DNA of 64,000 bases from contig CM042694.1 of NCBI GenBank assembly GCA_023614405.1, positions 352,984,010-353,048,009 on the forward strand. Direction: 5' to 3'. The notes under the pieces are model-generated. The model was given only the letters and a program-made list of their open reading frames with translations, did not search any database and had not been told where the DNA came from. This DNA is from Avena insularis. Lineage: Eukaryota; Streptophyta; Magnoliopsida; Poales; Poaceae. Below are positions 51,401 to 64,000 of this stretch, in pieces (position 1 is the first letter of the stretch; every line of letters begins with the position of its first letter). A program made the position numbers and the translations under genes.

Positions 51401-54400
51401 TCCATATGTGGTATGTGAAAAGAACACACATGCAATGACTCTGTTGTTGTTAGTAAAAAGAACACACATGCAATGACACTGTGGATCCATATGTGGTATG
51501 TGAAAAGAACACACATGCAATGACTCGTTGTTGTTAGTAAAAGAACACACATGCAATGACACTGTGGATCCATGTGTGGTCTCTGAAGAGAACACACATT
51601 CAATGACACTGTGGATCCATATGTGGTATGTGAAAAGAACACACATGCAATGACTCTGTTGTTGTTAGTAAAAGAACACACATGCAATGACACTGTGGAT
51701 CCATAGGTGGATTGTGAAAAGAACACACATGCAATGACAAGGTGTTGTTAGTAAAAAGAACACACATGCAATGACACTGTGGATCCATATGTGGTATGTG
51801 AAAAGAACACACATGCAATGACTCTGTTGTTAGTAAAAAAGCACACATGCAATGACATCAGGATCCATGTGTGGTCTCTGAAGAGAACACACATTTCAAT
51901 GACTCCATGTTGTTAGTAAAAAGAACACACATGCAATGACACTCAGGATCCATGTGTGGTCTCAAGAGAACACACATGCAATGACTCGTTGTTGTTAGTA
52001 AAAAGAACACACATGCAATGACACTGTGGATCCATAGGTGGTATGTGAAAAGAACACACATGCAATGACTGTGGATCCATATGTGGTAGTGAAAAGAACA
52101 CACATGCAATGACTCCGTTGTTGTTAGTAAAAAGAACACACATGCAATGACATCAGGATCCATGTGTGGTCTCAAGAGAACACACATTTCAATGACTCGT
52201 TGTTGTTAGTAAAAAGAACACACATGCAATGACATGTGGATCCATGTGTGGTCTCTGAAAAGAACACACATGCAATGACTCGTTGTTGTTAGTAAAAGAA
52301 CACACATGCAATGACACTGTGGATCCATAGGTGGATTGTGAAAAGAACACACATGCAATGACACTGTGGATCCATATGTGGTATGTGAAAAGAACACACA
52401 TGCAATGACTCGTTGTTGTTAGTAAAAAGAACACACATGCAATGACACTGTGGATCCATAGGTGGATTGTGAAAAGAACACACATGCAATGACACTGTGG
52501 ATCCATATGGTATGTGAAAAGAACACACATGCAATGACTCTGGTTGTTAGTAAAAGAACACACATGCAATGACATCAGGATCCATGTGGTCTCAAGAGAA
52601 CACACATTTCAATGACACTGTGGATCCATATGTGGTATGTTAAAAGAACACACATGAAATGACTCTAGTTGTTGTTAGTAAAAAGAACACACATGCAATG
52701 ACACTTGTGGATCCATATGTGGTATGTGAAAAGAACACACATGCAATGACTCCCGTTGTTGTTAGTAAAAAGAACACACATGCAATGACATCAGGATCCA
52801 TGTGTGGTATCTCAAGAGAACACACATGCAATGACTCGTTGTTGTTAGTAAAAAGAACACACATGCAATGACACTGTGGATCCATGTGTGGATTGTGAAA
52901 AGAACACACATGCAATGACACTGTGGATCCATATGTGGTATGTGAAAAGAACACACATGCAATGACTCCATTGTTGTTAGTAAAAAGAACACACATGCAA
53001 TGACACTGTGGATCCATGTGGATTGGATTGAAAAGAACACACATGCAATGACATCAGATCCATGTGTGGTATGTGAAAAGAACACACATGCAATGACTCT
53101 TGTTGTTGTTAGTAAAAAGAACACACATGCAATGACATCGGTGGATCCATGTGTGGTCTCTCAAGAGAACACACATGCAATGACACCTGTGGATCCATAT
53201 GTGGTATGTGAAAGGAACATACATGAAATGACTCTAGTTGTTGGTAGTAAAAAGAAAACACATGCAATGACACTGTGGATACAAAGGTGGATTGTGAAAA
53301 GAACACACATGCAATGACACTGTGGATCCATATGTGGTATGTGAAAAGAACACACATGCAATGACTCCAGTTGTTGTTAGTAAAAAGAACACACATGCAA
53401 TGACACTGTGGATCCATGTGTGGTCTCAAGAGAACACACATTTCAATGACACTGTGGATCCATATGTGGTATGTGAAAAGAACACACATGCAATGACTCC
53501 AGTTGTTGTTAGTAAAAAGAACACATGCAATGACACTGTGGATCCATAGGTGGATTGTGAAAGAACACACATGCAATGACACTGGTTGTTGTTAGTAAAA
53601 AGAACACACATGCAATGACACTGTGGATCCATGTGTGGTATGAAGAGAACACACATGCAATGACTCTGGTTGTTGTTAGTAAAAAGAACACACATGCAAT
53701 GACATCAGGATCCATGTGTGGTCTCCAAGAGAACACATTTCAATGACTCAGTTGTTGTTAAAAAGAACACACATGCAATGACACTGTGGATCCATAGGTG
53801 GATTGTGAAAAGAACACACATGCAATGACACTGTGGATCCATATGTGGTATGTGAAAAGAACACACATGCAATGACTCTTGTTGTTAGTAAAAAGAACTC
53901 ACATGCAATGACACTGTGGATCCATAGGTGGATTGTGAAAAGAACAAACATGCAATGACACTAGTGGATCCATATGTGGTATGTGAAAAGAACACACATG
54001 CAATGACTCTAGTTGTTGTTAGTAAAAAGAACACACATGAAATGACACACTGTGGATCCATGTGTGGTCTCAAAGAGAACACACATTTCAATGACACTGT
54101 GGATCCATATGTGGTATGTGAAAAGAACACACATGCAATGACTCCAGTTGTTGTTAGTAAAAAGAACACACATGCAATGACACTGTGGATCCATATGTGG
54201 TATGTGAAAAGAACACACATGCAATGACTCAGTTGTTGTTAGTAAAAAGAACACACATGCAATGACACTGTGGATCCATAGGTGGTCTCAAGAGAACACA
54301 CATTTCAATGACTCGGTTGTTGTTAGTAAAAAGAACACACATGCAATGACATCAGGATCCATGTGTGGTCTCTCAAGAGAACACACATGCAATGACACTG

Positions 54401-57400
54401 TGGATCCATATGTGGTATGTGAAAAGAACACATGCAATGACTCTGTTGTTGTTAGTAAAAAGAACACACATGCAATGACACTGTGGATCCATAGGTGGAT
54501 TGTGAAAAGAACACACATGCAATGACACTGTGGATCCATATGTGGTATGTGAAAAGAACACACATGCAATGACTCAAGTTGTTGTTAGTAAAAAGAACAC
54601 ACATGCAATGACACTGTGGATCCATGTGGTCTCAAGAGAACACATTTCAATGACTGTGGATCCATATGTGGTATGTGAAAAGAACACACATGCAATGACT
54701 CCGTTGTTGTTAGTAAAAAGAACACACATGCAATGACACTGTGGATCCATAGGTGGATTGTGAAAAGAACACACATGCAATGACTGGTTGTTGTTAGTAA
54801 AAAGAACACACATGCAATGACACTGTGGATCCATGTGGTATGTGAAAAGAACACACATGCAATGACTCTAGTTGTTGTTAGTAAAAGAACACACATGCAA
54901 TGACACTGTGGATCCATGTGTGGTCTCCAAGAGAACACACATTTCAATGACTCGTTGTTGTTAGTAAAAAGAACACACATGCAATGACATCAGGATCCAT
55001 GTGGTCTCTCAAGAGAACACTCATGCCATGACTCCGGTTGTTGTTAGTAAAAAGAGCACACATGCAATGACACTCGTGTATCCATCTGTGGTATGTGAAA
55101 AGAACACACATGCAATGACTCGTTGTTGTTAGTAAAAGAACACACATGCAATGACATCAGGATCCATGTGTGGTCTCTCAAGAGAACACACATGCAATGA
55201 CTTTGTTGTTAGTAAAAGAACACACATGCAATGACACTAGTGGATCCATATGTGGTATGTGAAAAGAACACACATTTCAATGACTCTAGTTGTTGTTAGT
55301 AAAAAGAACAGACATGCAATGACACTGGTGGATCCATAGGTGGATTGTGAAAAGAGCACACATGCAATGACAGTAGTGGATCCATATGTGGTATGTGAAA
55401 AGAACACACATGCAATGACTCCAGTTGTTGTTAGTAAAAAGAACACACATGCAATGACACTCGTGGATCCATAGGTGGATTGTGAAAACAGCACACATGC
55501 AATGACACTGGTGGATCCATATGTGGTATGTGAAAAGAACACACATGCAATGACTCGTTGTTGTTAGTAAAAAGAACACACATGCAATGACATCAGGATC
55601 CATGTGTGGTCTCAAGAGAACACACATTTCAATGACACTGTGGATCCATATGTGGTATGTGAAAAGAACACACATGCAATGACTCGTTGTTGATAGTTAA
55701 AAGACCACACATGCAATGACACTCATGGATCCATATGTGGTATGTGAAAAGAACACATGCAATGACTCTGGTTGTTAGTAAAAAGAACACACATGCAATG
55801 ACATCAGGATCCATGTGTGGTATCTGAAGAGAACACACATGCAATGACTCGTTGTTGTTAGTAAAAGAACACACATGCAATGACACTGGTGGATCCATGT
55901 GTGGTCTTCAAGAGAACACACATGCAATGACACTGTGGATCCATATGTGGTATGTGAAAAGAACACACATGCAATGACTCTAGTTGTTGTTAGTAAAAGA
56001 ACACACATGCAATGACACTGTGGATCCATAGGTGGATTGTGAAAGAACACACATGCAATGACATCAGGATCCATATGTGGTATGTGAAAGAGAACACACA
56101 TGCAATGACTCCAGTTGTTGTTAGTAAAAAGAACACACATGCAATGACACTGTGGATCCATGTGGTCTCTCAAGAGAACACACATGCAATGACACTGTGG
56201 ATCCATATGTGGTATGTGAAAAGAACACACATGAAATGACTCGTTGTTGTTAGTAAAAAGAACACACATGCAATGACACTGTGGATCCATAGGTGGATTG
56301 TGAAAAGAACACACATGCAATGACACTGTGGATCCATGTGGTATGTGAAAAGAACACACATGCAATGACTCTGGTTGTTGTTAGTAAAAGAACACACATG
56401 CAATGACACTGTGGATCCATGTGTGGTCTCAAGAGAACACACATTTCAATGACACTGTGGATCCATATGTGGTATGTGAAAAGAACACATGAAATGACAA
56501 TGTTGTTAGTAAAAAGAACACACATGCAATGACACTGTGGATCCATAGGTGGATTGTGAAAAGAACACACATGCAATGACACTGGTTGTTGTTAGTAAAA
56601 AGAACACACATGCAATGACACTGGGATCCATGTGGTCTATGTAAGAGAACACACATTTCAATGACTCGTTGTTGTTAGTAAAAAGAACACACATGCAATG
56701 ACATCAGGATCCATGTGTGGTCTCAAGAGAACACACATGCAATGACTCGTTGTTGTTAGTAAAAGAACACACATGCAATGACACTGTGGATCCATAGGTG
56801 GATTGTGAAAAGAACACACATGCAATGACACTGTGGATCCATATGTGGTATGTGAAAAGAACACACATGCAATGACTCCGTTGTTGTTAGTAAAAAGAAC
56901 ACACATGCAATGACACTGTGGATCCATAGGTGGATTGTGAAAAGAACACACATGCAATGACACTGTGGATCCATATGTGGAATGTGAAAAGAACACACAT
57001 GCAATGACTCTAGTTGTTGTTAGTAAAAAGATCACACATGCAATGACACTGTGGATCCATGTGTGGTCTCTAAAGAACACACATTTCAATGACACTGTGG
57101 ATCCATATGTGGTATGTGAAAAGAACACACATGCAATGACTCCATTGTTGTTAGTAAAAAGAACACACATGCAATGACACTGTGGATCCATATGTGGTAT
57201 GTGAAGAGAACACACATGCAATGACTCTGTTGTTGTTAGTAAAAAGAACACACATGCAATGACACTGTGGATCCATAGGTGGTCTCAAGAGAACACACAT
57301 TGCAATGACTCTGGTTGTTGTTAGTAAAAACAACACACATGCAATGACACTTGTGGATCCATGTGTGGACTCTCAAGAGAACACACATGAAATGACACTG

Positions 57401-60400
57401 GTGGATCCTTATGTGGTATGTGAAAAGAACACACATGCAATGACTCCAGCAGTTGTTAGTAAAAAGAACACACATGAAATGACACTGTGGATCCATAGGT
57501 GGATTGTGAAAAGAACACACATGCAATGACACTGTGGATCCATATGTGGTATGTGAAAAGAACACACATGCAATGACTCTAGTTGTTGTTAGTAAAAGAA
57601 CACACATGCAATGACACTGTGGATCCATGTGTGGTCTCTAAAGAGAACACACATTTCAATGACTGTGGATCCATATGTGGTATGTGAAAAGAACACACAT
57701 GCAATGACTCTGGTTGTTGTTAGTAAAAAGAACACACATGCAATGACACTGTGGATCCATAGGTGGATTGTGAAAAGAACACACATGCAATGACATTGGT
57801 TGTTGTTAGTAAAAGAACACACATGCAATGACACTGTGGATCCATATGTGGTATGTGAAAAGAACACACATGCAATGACTCTGGTTGTTGTTAGTAAAAA
57901 GAACACATGCAATGACATCAGGATCCATGTGTGGTCTCAAGAGAACACACATTTCAATGACTGTTGTTGTTAGTAAAAGAACACACATGCAATGACATCA
58001 GGATCCATGTGGTCTCAAAAGAACACACATGCAATGACTCTGGTTGTTAGTAAAAAGAACACACATGCAATGACACTAGTAGATCCATATGTGGTATGTG
58101 AAAAGAACACACATGCAATGACTCCAGTTGTTGTTAGTAAAAATAACACATGAAATGACACTGATGGATCCATGTGTGGTCTCTGAAAGAGAACACATTT
58201 CAATGACTGTTGTTGTTAGTAAAAAGAACACACATGCAATGACACTGTGGATCCATGTGGTCTGTGAAAAGAACACACATGCAATGACTCGTTGTTGTTA
58301 GTAAAAGAACACACATGCAATGACACTGTGGATCCATAGGTGGATTGTGAAAAGAACACACATGCAATGACACTGTGGATCCATATGTGGTATGTGAAAA
58401 GAACACACATGCAATGACTCGTTGTTGTTAGTAAAAGAACACACATGCAATGACACTGTGGATCCATAGGTGGATTGTGAAAAGAACACACATGCAATGA
58501 CACTGTGGATCCATATGTGGTATGTGAAAAGAACACACATGCAATGACTCTAGTTGTTGTTAGTAAAAAGAACACACATGCAATGACATCAGGATCCATG
58601 TGGTCTCTCAAGAGAACACACATTTCAATGACACTGTGGATCCATATGTGGTATGTGAAAAGAACACACATGCAATGACTCTGTTGTTGTTAGTAAAAAG
58701 CACACATGCAATGACACTAGTGGATCCATATGTGGTATGTGAAAAGAACACACATGCAATGACTCTAGTTGTTGTTAGTAAAAGAACACACATGCAATGA
58801 CATCAGGATCCATGTGTGGTCTCTCAAGAGAACACACATTTCAATGACTCTGTTGTTGTTAGTAAAAAGAACACACATGCAATGACATCAGGATCCATGT
58901 GTGGTCTCAAGAGAACACACATGCAATGACACTGTGGATCCATATGTGGTATGAAAAGAACACACATGCAATGACTCCAGTTGTTAGTAAAAAGAACACA
59001 CATGCAATGACACTGTGGATCCATAGGTGGATTGTGAAAAGAACACACATGCAATGACACTGTGGATCCATATCTAGTATGTGAAAAGAGCACACATGCA
59101 ATGACTCAAGTTGTTGTTAGTAAAAAGAACACACATGCAATGACACTGTGGATCCATGTGTGGTCTCTCAAGAGAACACACATGCAATGACACTGTGGAT
59201 CCATATGTGGTATGTGAAAAGAACACACATGCAATGACTCCAGTTGTTGTTAGTAAAAAGAACACACATGCAATGACACTGTGGATCCATAGGTGGATTG
59301 TGAAAAGAACACACATGCAATGACACTGTGGATCCATATGTGGTATGTGAAAAGAACACACATGCAATGACTCTGTTGTTGTTAGTAAAAGAACACACAT
59401 GCAATGACATCAGGATCCATGTGTGGTCTCTCAAGAGAACACACATTTCAATGACTGTGGATCCATATGTGGTATGTGAAAAGAACACACATGCAATGAC
59501 TGTTGTTAGTAAAAAGAACACACATGCAATGACACTGTGGATCCATAGGTGGTATGTGAAAAGAACACACATGCAATGACACTGTTGTTGTTAGTAAAAA
59601 GAACACACATGCAATGACACTGTGGATCCATATGTGGTATGTGAAGAGAACACACATGCAATGACTCTGTTGTTGTTAGTAAAAAAGAACACACATGCAA
59701 TGACATCAGGATCCATGTGTGGTCTCAAGAGAACACACATGCAATGACTCGTTGTTGTTAGTAAAAAGAACACACATGCAATGACACTGTGGATCCATAG
59801 GTGGATTGTGAAAAGAACACACATGCAATGACACTGTGGATCCATATGTGGTATGTGAAAAGAACACACATGCAATGACTCGTTGTTGTTAGTAAAAAGA
59901 ACACACATGCAATGACACTGTGGATCCATAGGTGGATTGTGAAAGAACACACATGCAATGACACTGTGGATCCATATGTGGTATGTGAAAAGAACACACA
60001 TGCAATGACTCTAGTTGTTGTTAGTAAAAGAACACACATGCAATGACACTGTGGATCCATGTGGTCTCTAAAGAGAACACACATTGCAATGACACTGTGG
60101 ATCCATATGTGGTATGTGAAAAGAACACACATGCAATGACTCTAGTTGTTGTTAGTAAAAAGAACACACATGCAATGACACTGTGGATCCATAGTGGTAT
60201 GTGAAGAGAACACACATGCAATGACTCGTTGTTGTTAGTAAAAAGAACACACATGCAATGACACTGTGGATCCATGTGGTCTCTAAGAGAACACACATGC
60301 AATGACTCTTGTTGTTAGTAAAAGAACACACATGCAATGACACTGTGGATCCATGTTAGTAAAAAGAACACACATGCAATGACACTGGTGGATCCATAGG

Positions 60401-63400
60401 TGGAATGTGAAAAGAACACACATGCAATGACACGTGTGGATCAATATGTGGTATGGGACAAGAACACACATGCAATGACTCCAGTTGTTGTTAGTAAAAA
60501 GAACACACATGCAATGACACTGTGGATCCATGTGTGGTCTCTAAGAGAACACACATTTCAATGACACTGTGGATCCATATGTGGTATGTGAAAAGAACAC
60601 ACATGAAATGACTCTGGTTGTTGTTAGTAAAAGAACACACATGCAATGACACTGTGGATCCATAGGTGGATTGTGAAAAGAACACACATGCAATGACATT
60701 GGTTGTTGTTAGTAAAAAGAACACATGCAATGACACTGTGGATCCATATGTGGTATGTGAAAAGAACACACATGCAATGACTCTGGTTGTTGTTAGTAAA
60801 AAGAACACACATGCAATGACATCAGGATCCATGTGGTCTCAAGAGAACACACATTTCAATGACTCCAGTTGTTGTTAGTAAAAAGAACACACATGTTATG
60901 ACACTAGTGGATCCATGTGTGGACTCTGAAGAGAACACACAGAGACCACACATGCAATGACTCTGTTGTTGTTAGTAAAAAGAGCACACATGCAATCACA
61001 CTAGTGGATCCATATGTGGTATGTGAAAAGAACACACATGCAATGACTCCAGTTGTTGTTAGTAAAAAGAACACACATGCAATGACACTGGTGGATCCAT
61101 GTGTGGTCTCTGAAGAGAACACACATGCACTGACTCTGGTTGTTGTTAGTAAAAAGAACACACATGCAATGACATCTGTGGATCCATGTGTGGTCTCAAG
61201 AGAACACACATGCAATGACTCTGTTGTTGTTAGTAAAAAGAACACACATGCAATGACACTGTGGATCCATAGGTGGATTGTGAAAAGAACACACATGCAA
61301 TGACACTGTGGATCCATTTGTGGTATGTTAAAAGATGACACATGCAATGACACTGGTTGTTGTTAGTAAAAGAACACACATGCAATGACACTGGTGGATC
61401 CATAGGTGGATTGTGAAAAGAACACACATGCAATGACACTGTGGATCCATATGTGGTATGTGAAAAGAACACACATGCAATGACTCTGTTGTTGTTAGTA
61501 AAAGAACACACATGCAATGACACTCAGGATCCATGTGTGGTCTCTGAAGCGAACACACATTTCAATGACTCTGGTGGATCCATATGTGGTATGTGAAAAG
61601 AACACACATGCAATGACTCTGGTTGTTGTTAGTAAAAAGAACACACATGCAATGACACTGGTGGATCCATATGTGGTATGTGAAAAGAACACACATGCAA
61701 TGACTCCAGTTGTTGTTAGTAAAAAGAACACACATGCAATGACACTGTGGATCCATATGTGGTCTGTGAAAAGAGAACACACATGCAATGACTCCGTTGT
61801 TGTTAGTAAAAAGAACACACATGCAATGACATCAGGATCCATGTGTGGTCTCAAGAGAACACACATGCAATGACACTATGGTTGTTGTTAAAAAAGAACA
61901 CATGCAATGACACTGTGGATCCATGTGTTGTATTAAAAAGAACACACATGCAATGACACTGTGGATCCATATGTGGTATGTGAAAAGAACACACATGCAA
62001 TGACTCCATTGTTCTTAGTAAAAAGAACACACATGCAATGACACTTGTGGATCCATAGGTGGATTGTGAAAAGAACACACATGCAATGACACTAGTGGAT
62101 CCATATGTGGTATGTGAAAAGAACACACATGCAATGACTCCAGTTGTTGTTAGTAAAAAGAACACTCATGCAATGACACTGTGGATCCATGTGTGGTCTC
62201 TGAAGAGAACACACATTTCAATGACTCTGGTTGTTGTTAGTAAAAAGAGCACACATGCAGTGACTGTGGATCCATGTGTGGTCTTCAAGAGAACACACAT
62301 GCGATGACACTGGTGGATCCATAGGTGGATTGTGAAAAGAACACACATGCAATGACTCTAGATGTTGTTAGTAAAAAGAACACACATGCAATGACACAGG
62401 TGGATCCATAGGTGGATTGTGAAAAGAACACACATGCAATGACACTAGTGGATCCATATGTGGTATGTGAAAAGAACACACATGCAATGACTCCAGTTGT
62501 TGTTAGTAAAAAGAACACACATGCAATGACACTGTTGGATCCATGTGTGGTCTCTAAAGAGAACACACATTTCAATGACACTGGTGGATCCATCTGTGGT
62601 ATGTGAAAAGAACATACATGAAATGACACTGTTGTTGTTAGTGAAAGAACACACATGCAATGACACTAGTGGATCCATATGTGGTATGTGAAGAGAACAC
62701 ACATGCAATGACTCGTTGTTGTTAGTAAAAGAACACACATGCAATGACACTGTGGATCCATAGGTGGTCTCTAAAGAGAACACACATTTCAATGACTCGT
62801 TGTTGTTAGTAAAAGAACACACATGCAATGACACTGTGGATCCATGTGGTCTCTCAAAGAACACACATGCAATGACTCTGGTTGTTGTTAGTAAAAGAAC
62901 ACACATGCAATGACACTGTGGATCCATATGTGGTATGTGAAAAGAACACACATGCAATGACTAGGGTTGTTGTTAGTAAAAAGAACACACATGCAATGAC
63001 ATCAGGATCCATGTGGTCTCTCAAGAGAACACACATGCAATGACTCGGGTTGTTGTTAGTAAAAAGAACACACATGCAATGACACTGTGGATCCATGTGT
63101 GGTCTCAAGAGAACACACATTTCAATGACTCGTTGTTAGTAAAAGAACACACATGCAATGACTCGTTGTTAGTAAAAAGAACACACATGCAATGACACTG
63201 TGGATCCATAGGTGGATTGTGAAAAGAACACACATACAATGACACTGGTGGATCCATATGTGGTATGTGAAAAGAACACACATGCAATGACTCTGGTTGT
63301 TGTTAGTAACAAGAACACACATACAATGACACTGGTGGATCCATGTGTGGTCTCTAAAGAGAACACACATTTCAATGACACTGGTGGATCCATATGTGGT

Positions 63401-64000
63401 ATGTGAAAAGAACACACATGCAATGACTCTAGTTGTTGTTAGTAAAAAAGCACACATGAAATGACACTGGTGGATCCATAGGTGGATTGTGAAAAGAACA
63501 CACATGCAATGACACTCGTTGTTAGTAAAAAGAACACACATGCAATGACACTGTGGATCCATATGTGGTATGTGAAGAGACACACATGCAATGACTCTGT
63601 TGTTGTTAGTAAAAAGAACACACATGCAATGACACTGTGGATCCATAGGTGGTCTCTGAAAGAGAACACACATTTCAATGACTCTAGTTTGTTGTTAGTA
63701 AAAAGAACACACATGCAATGAAACTGGTGGATCCATGTCTGGTCTCTGAAGAGAACACACATGCAATGACTCTGGTTGTTGTTAGTAAAAAGAGCACAAA
63801 TGAAATGACACTGGTAGATCCATATGTGGTATGTGAAAAGAACACACATGCAACACACATGCAATGACTCTGGTTGTTGTTAGTGAAAAGAACACACATG
63901 CAATGACACTGGTGGATCCATGTGGTATGTGAAGAGAACACACATGCAATGACTGCTGTTGTTAGTAAAAGAGCACACATGCAATGACACTGTGGATCCA
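42466..64000. repeat. Array zone 4: mostly shortened units, c-a-T trimers
   Basis: Shortened units dominate, but the order is often regular: a tail-c unit, a tail-a unit and a 39-bp-class unit, together about 130 bp instead of the full-length 135. Clear examples start at 56771, 58321 and 58451. Stretches with fuller units return at about 55220-55520, 61060-61140, 61620-61720, 62060-62600 and 63190-63480. The array runs off the window in mid-unit. Confidence 0.8.

Larger units (their letters stand above)
8315..64000. repeat. Composite 48/39-bp tandem array, at least 55.7 kb
   Basis: The whole right part of the window is one tandem array. Both units share the head AAGAACACACATGCAATGAC. The 48-bp unit continues ACTGGTGGATCC plus one of three tails: ATATGTGGTATGTGA (a), ATGTGTGGTCTCTGAAG (b) or ATAGGTGGATTGTGA (c). 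The 39-bp unit continues TCTGGTTGTTGTTAGTAAA. Spacing between successive heads starting at 8496 is 48, 48, 39 and 48 bp. Heads following tail b usually read CATTTCAATGAC, which is 1 bp longer, giving 49 or 40 bp. Each full 48-bp unit has one BamHI site. The array continues beyond base 64000. I do not recognise the family. Confidence 0.97.

Noticed and set aside
8315..64000. The many 60-310 codon open frames on both strands of the array as a repeat protein family
   Set aside because: They are shifted copies of the same 16/13-residue repeat in several frames at once, have no independent start or splice context, and break wherever a unit length is not a multiple of three.
8315..64000. CRISPR array
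   Set aside because: The repeats are contiguous with no unique spacers, unit lengths alternate between 48 and 39 bp, and the context is a plant nuclear genome.
8315..64000. Telomeric or canonical centromeric repeat
   Set aside because: No TTTAGGG arrays and no unit of the usual 150-180 bp plant centromere length are present. The c-a-T trimer of about 130-135 bp is composite and not uniform across the array.
1..64000. tRNA, rRNA or other structured RNA genes
   Set aside because: No cloverleaf, rRNA or snRNA signature was recognised; the only recurrent hairpin is the one inside the satellite unit.

Overview
The window looks like nuclear DNA of a grass (Poaceae, possibly Triticeae). It holds a plant Mutator-like (MULE) transposase gene with small GT-AG introns, a DUF295-type F-box gene remnant, a segment resembling grass Stowaway MITEs, and about 55.7 kb of tandem repeat. 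A run of exactly 100 Ns marks a scaffold gap. No bacterial, organellar or RNA genes were seen. The species call is inference.

Positions 1-8314 are a low-density patch of decayed genes and transposon debris. In order: a short minisatellite at the left edge; a possible two-exon minus-strand gene of unknown function (720-1307); a patchwork of short duplicated pieces (1747-1959); a minus-strand F-box/DUF295 pseudogene (2163-3374) bracketed by 108-bp direct repeats; a plus-strand MULE transposase pseudogene (4039-6806) for which four exons can be modelled; a 150-165 bp direct duplication around a MITE-like piece (7026-7442); and a minus-strand reading frame of unknown function split by one stop (7539-8148).

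From about 8315 to the last base the window is one tandem array that continues past the right edge. It is built from two related units, one of 48 bp carrying a BamHI site (GGATCC) and one of 39 bp ending in a GTTGTTGTTAGTAA tail. Both start with the same 20-bp head. The 48-bp unit has three tail types, here called a (ATATGTGGTATGTGA), b (ATGTGTGGTCTCTGAAG) and c (ATAGGTGGATTGTGA). Variants are linked in a fixed order, forming higher-order repeats: a 397-bp pair, a 1.5-kb pair and three copies of about 3.1 kb between 29.6 and 38.9 kb.

The array changes character along its length. From 8.3 to about 23.8 kb the units are full length. From 23.8 to 40 kb there are patches of units with 1-4 bp losses, and beyond 40 kb such shortened units dominate, around the gap at 42366-42465. 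The losses recur at the same motifs, often CTGG, so they may be long-read consensus errors as well as real divergence. Long reading frames in the array follow from unit lengths divisible by three and few stop codons; I do not regard them as genes. The genes in the left patch show no sign of working together.
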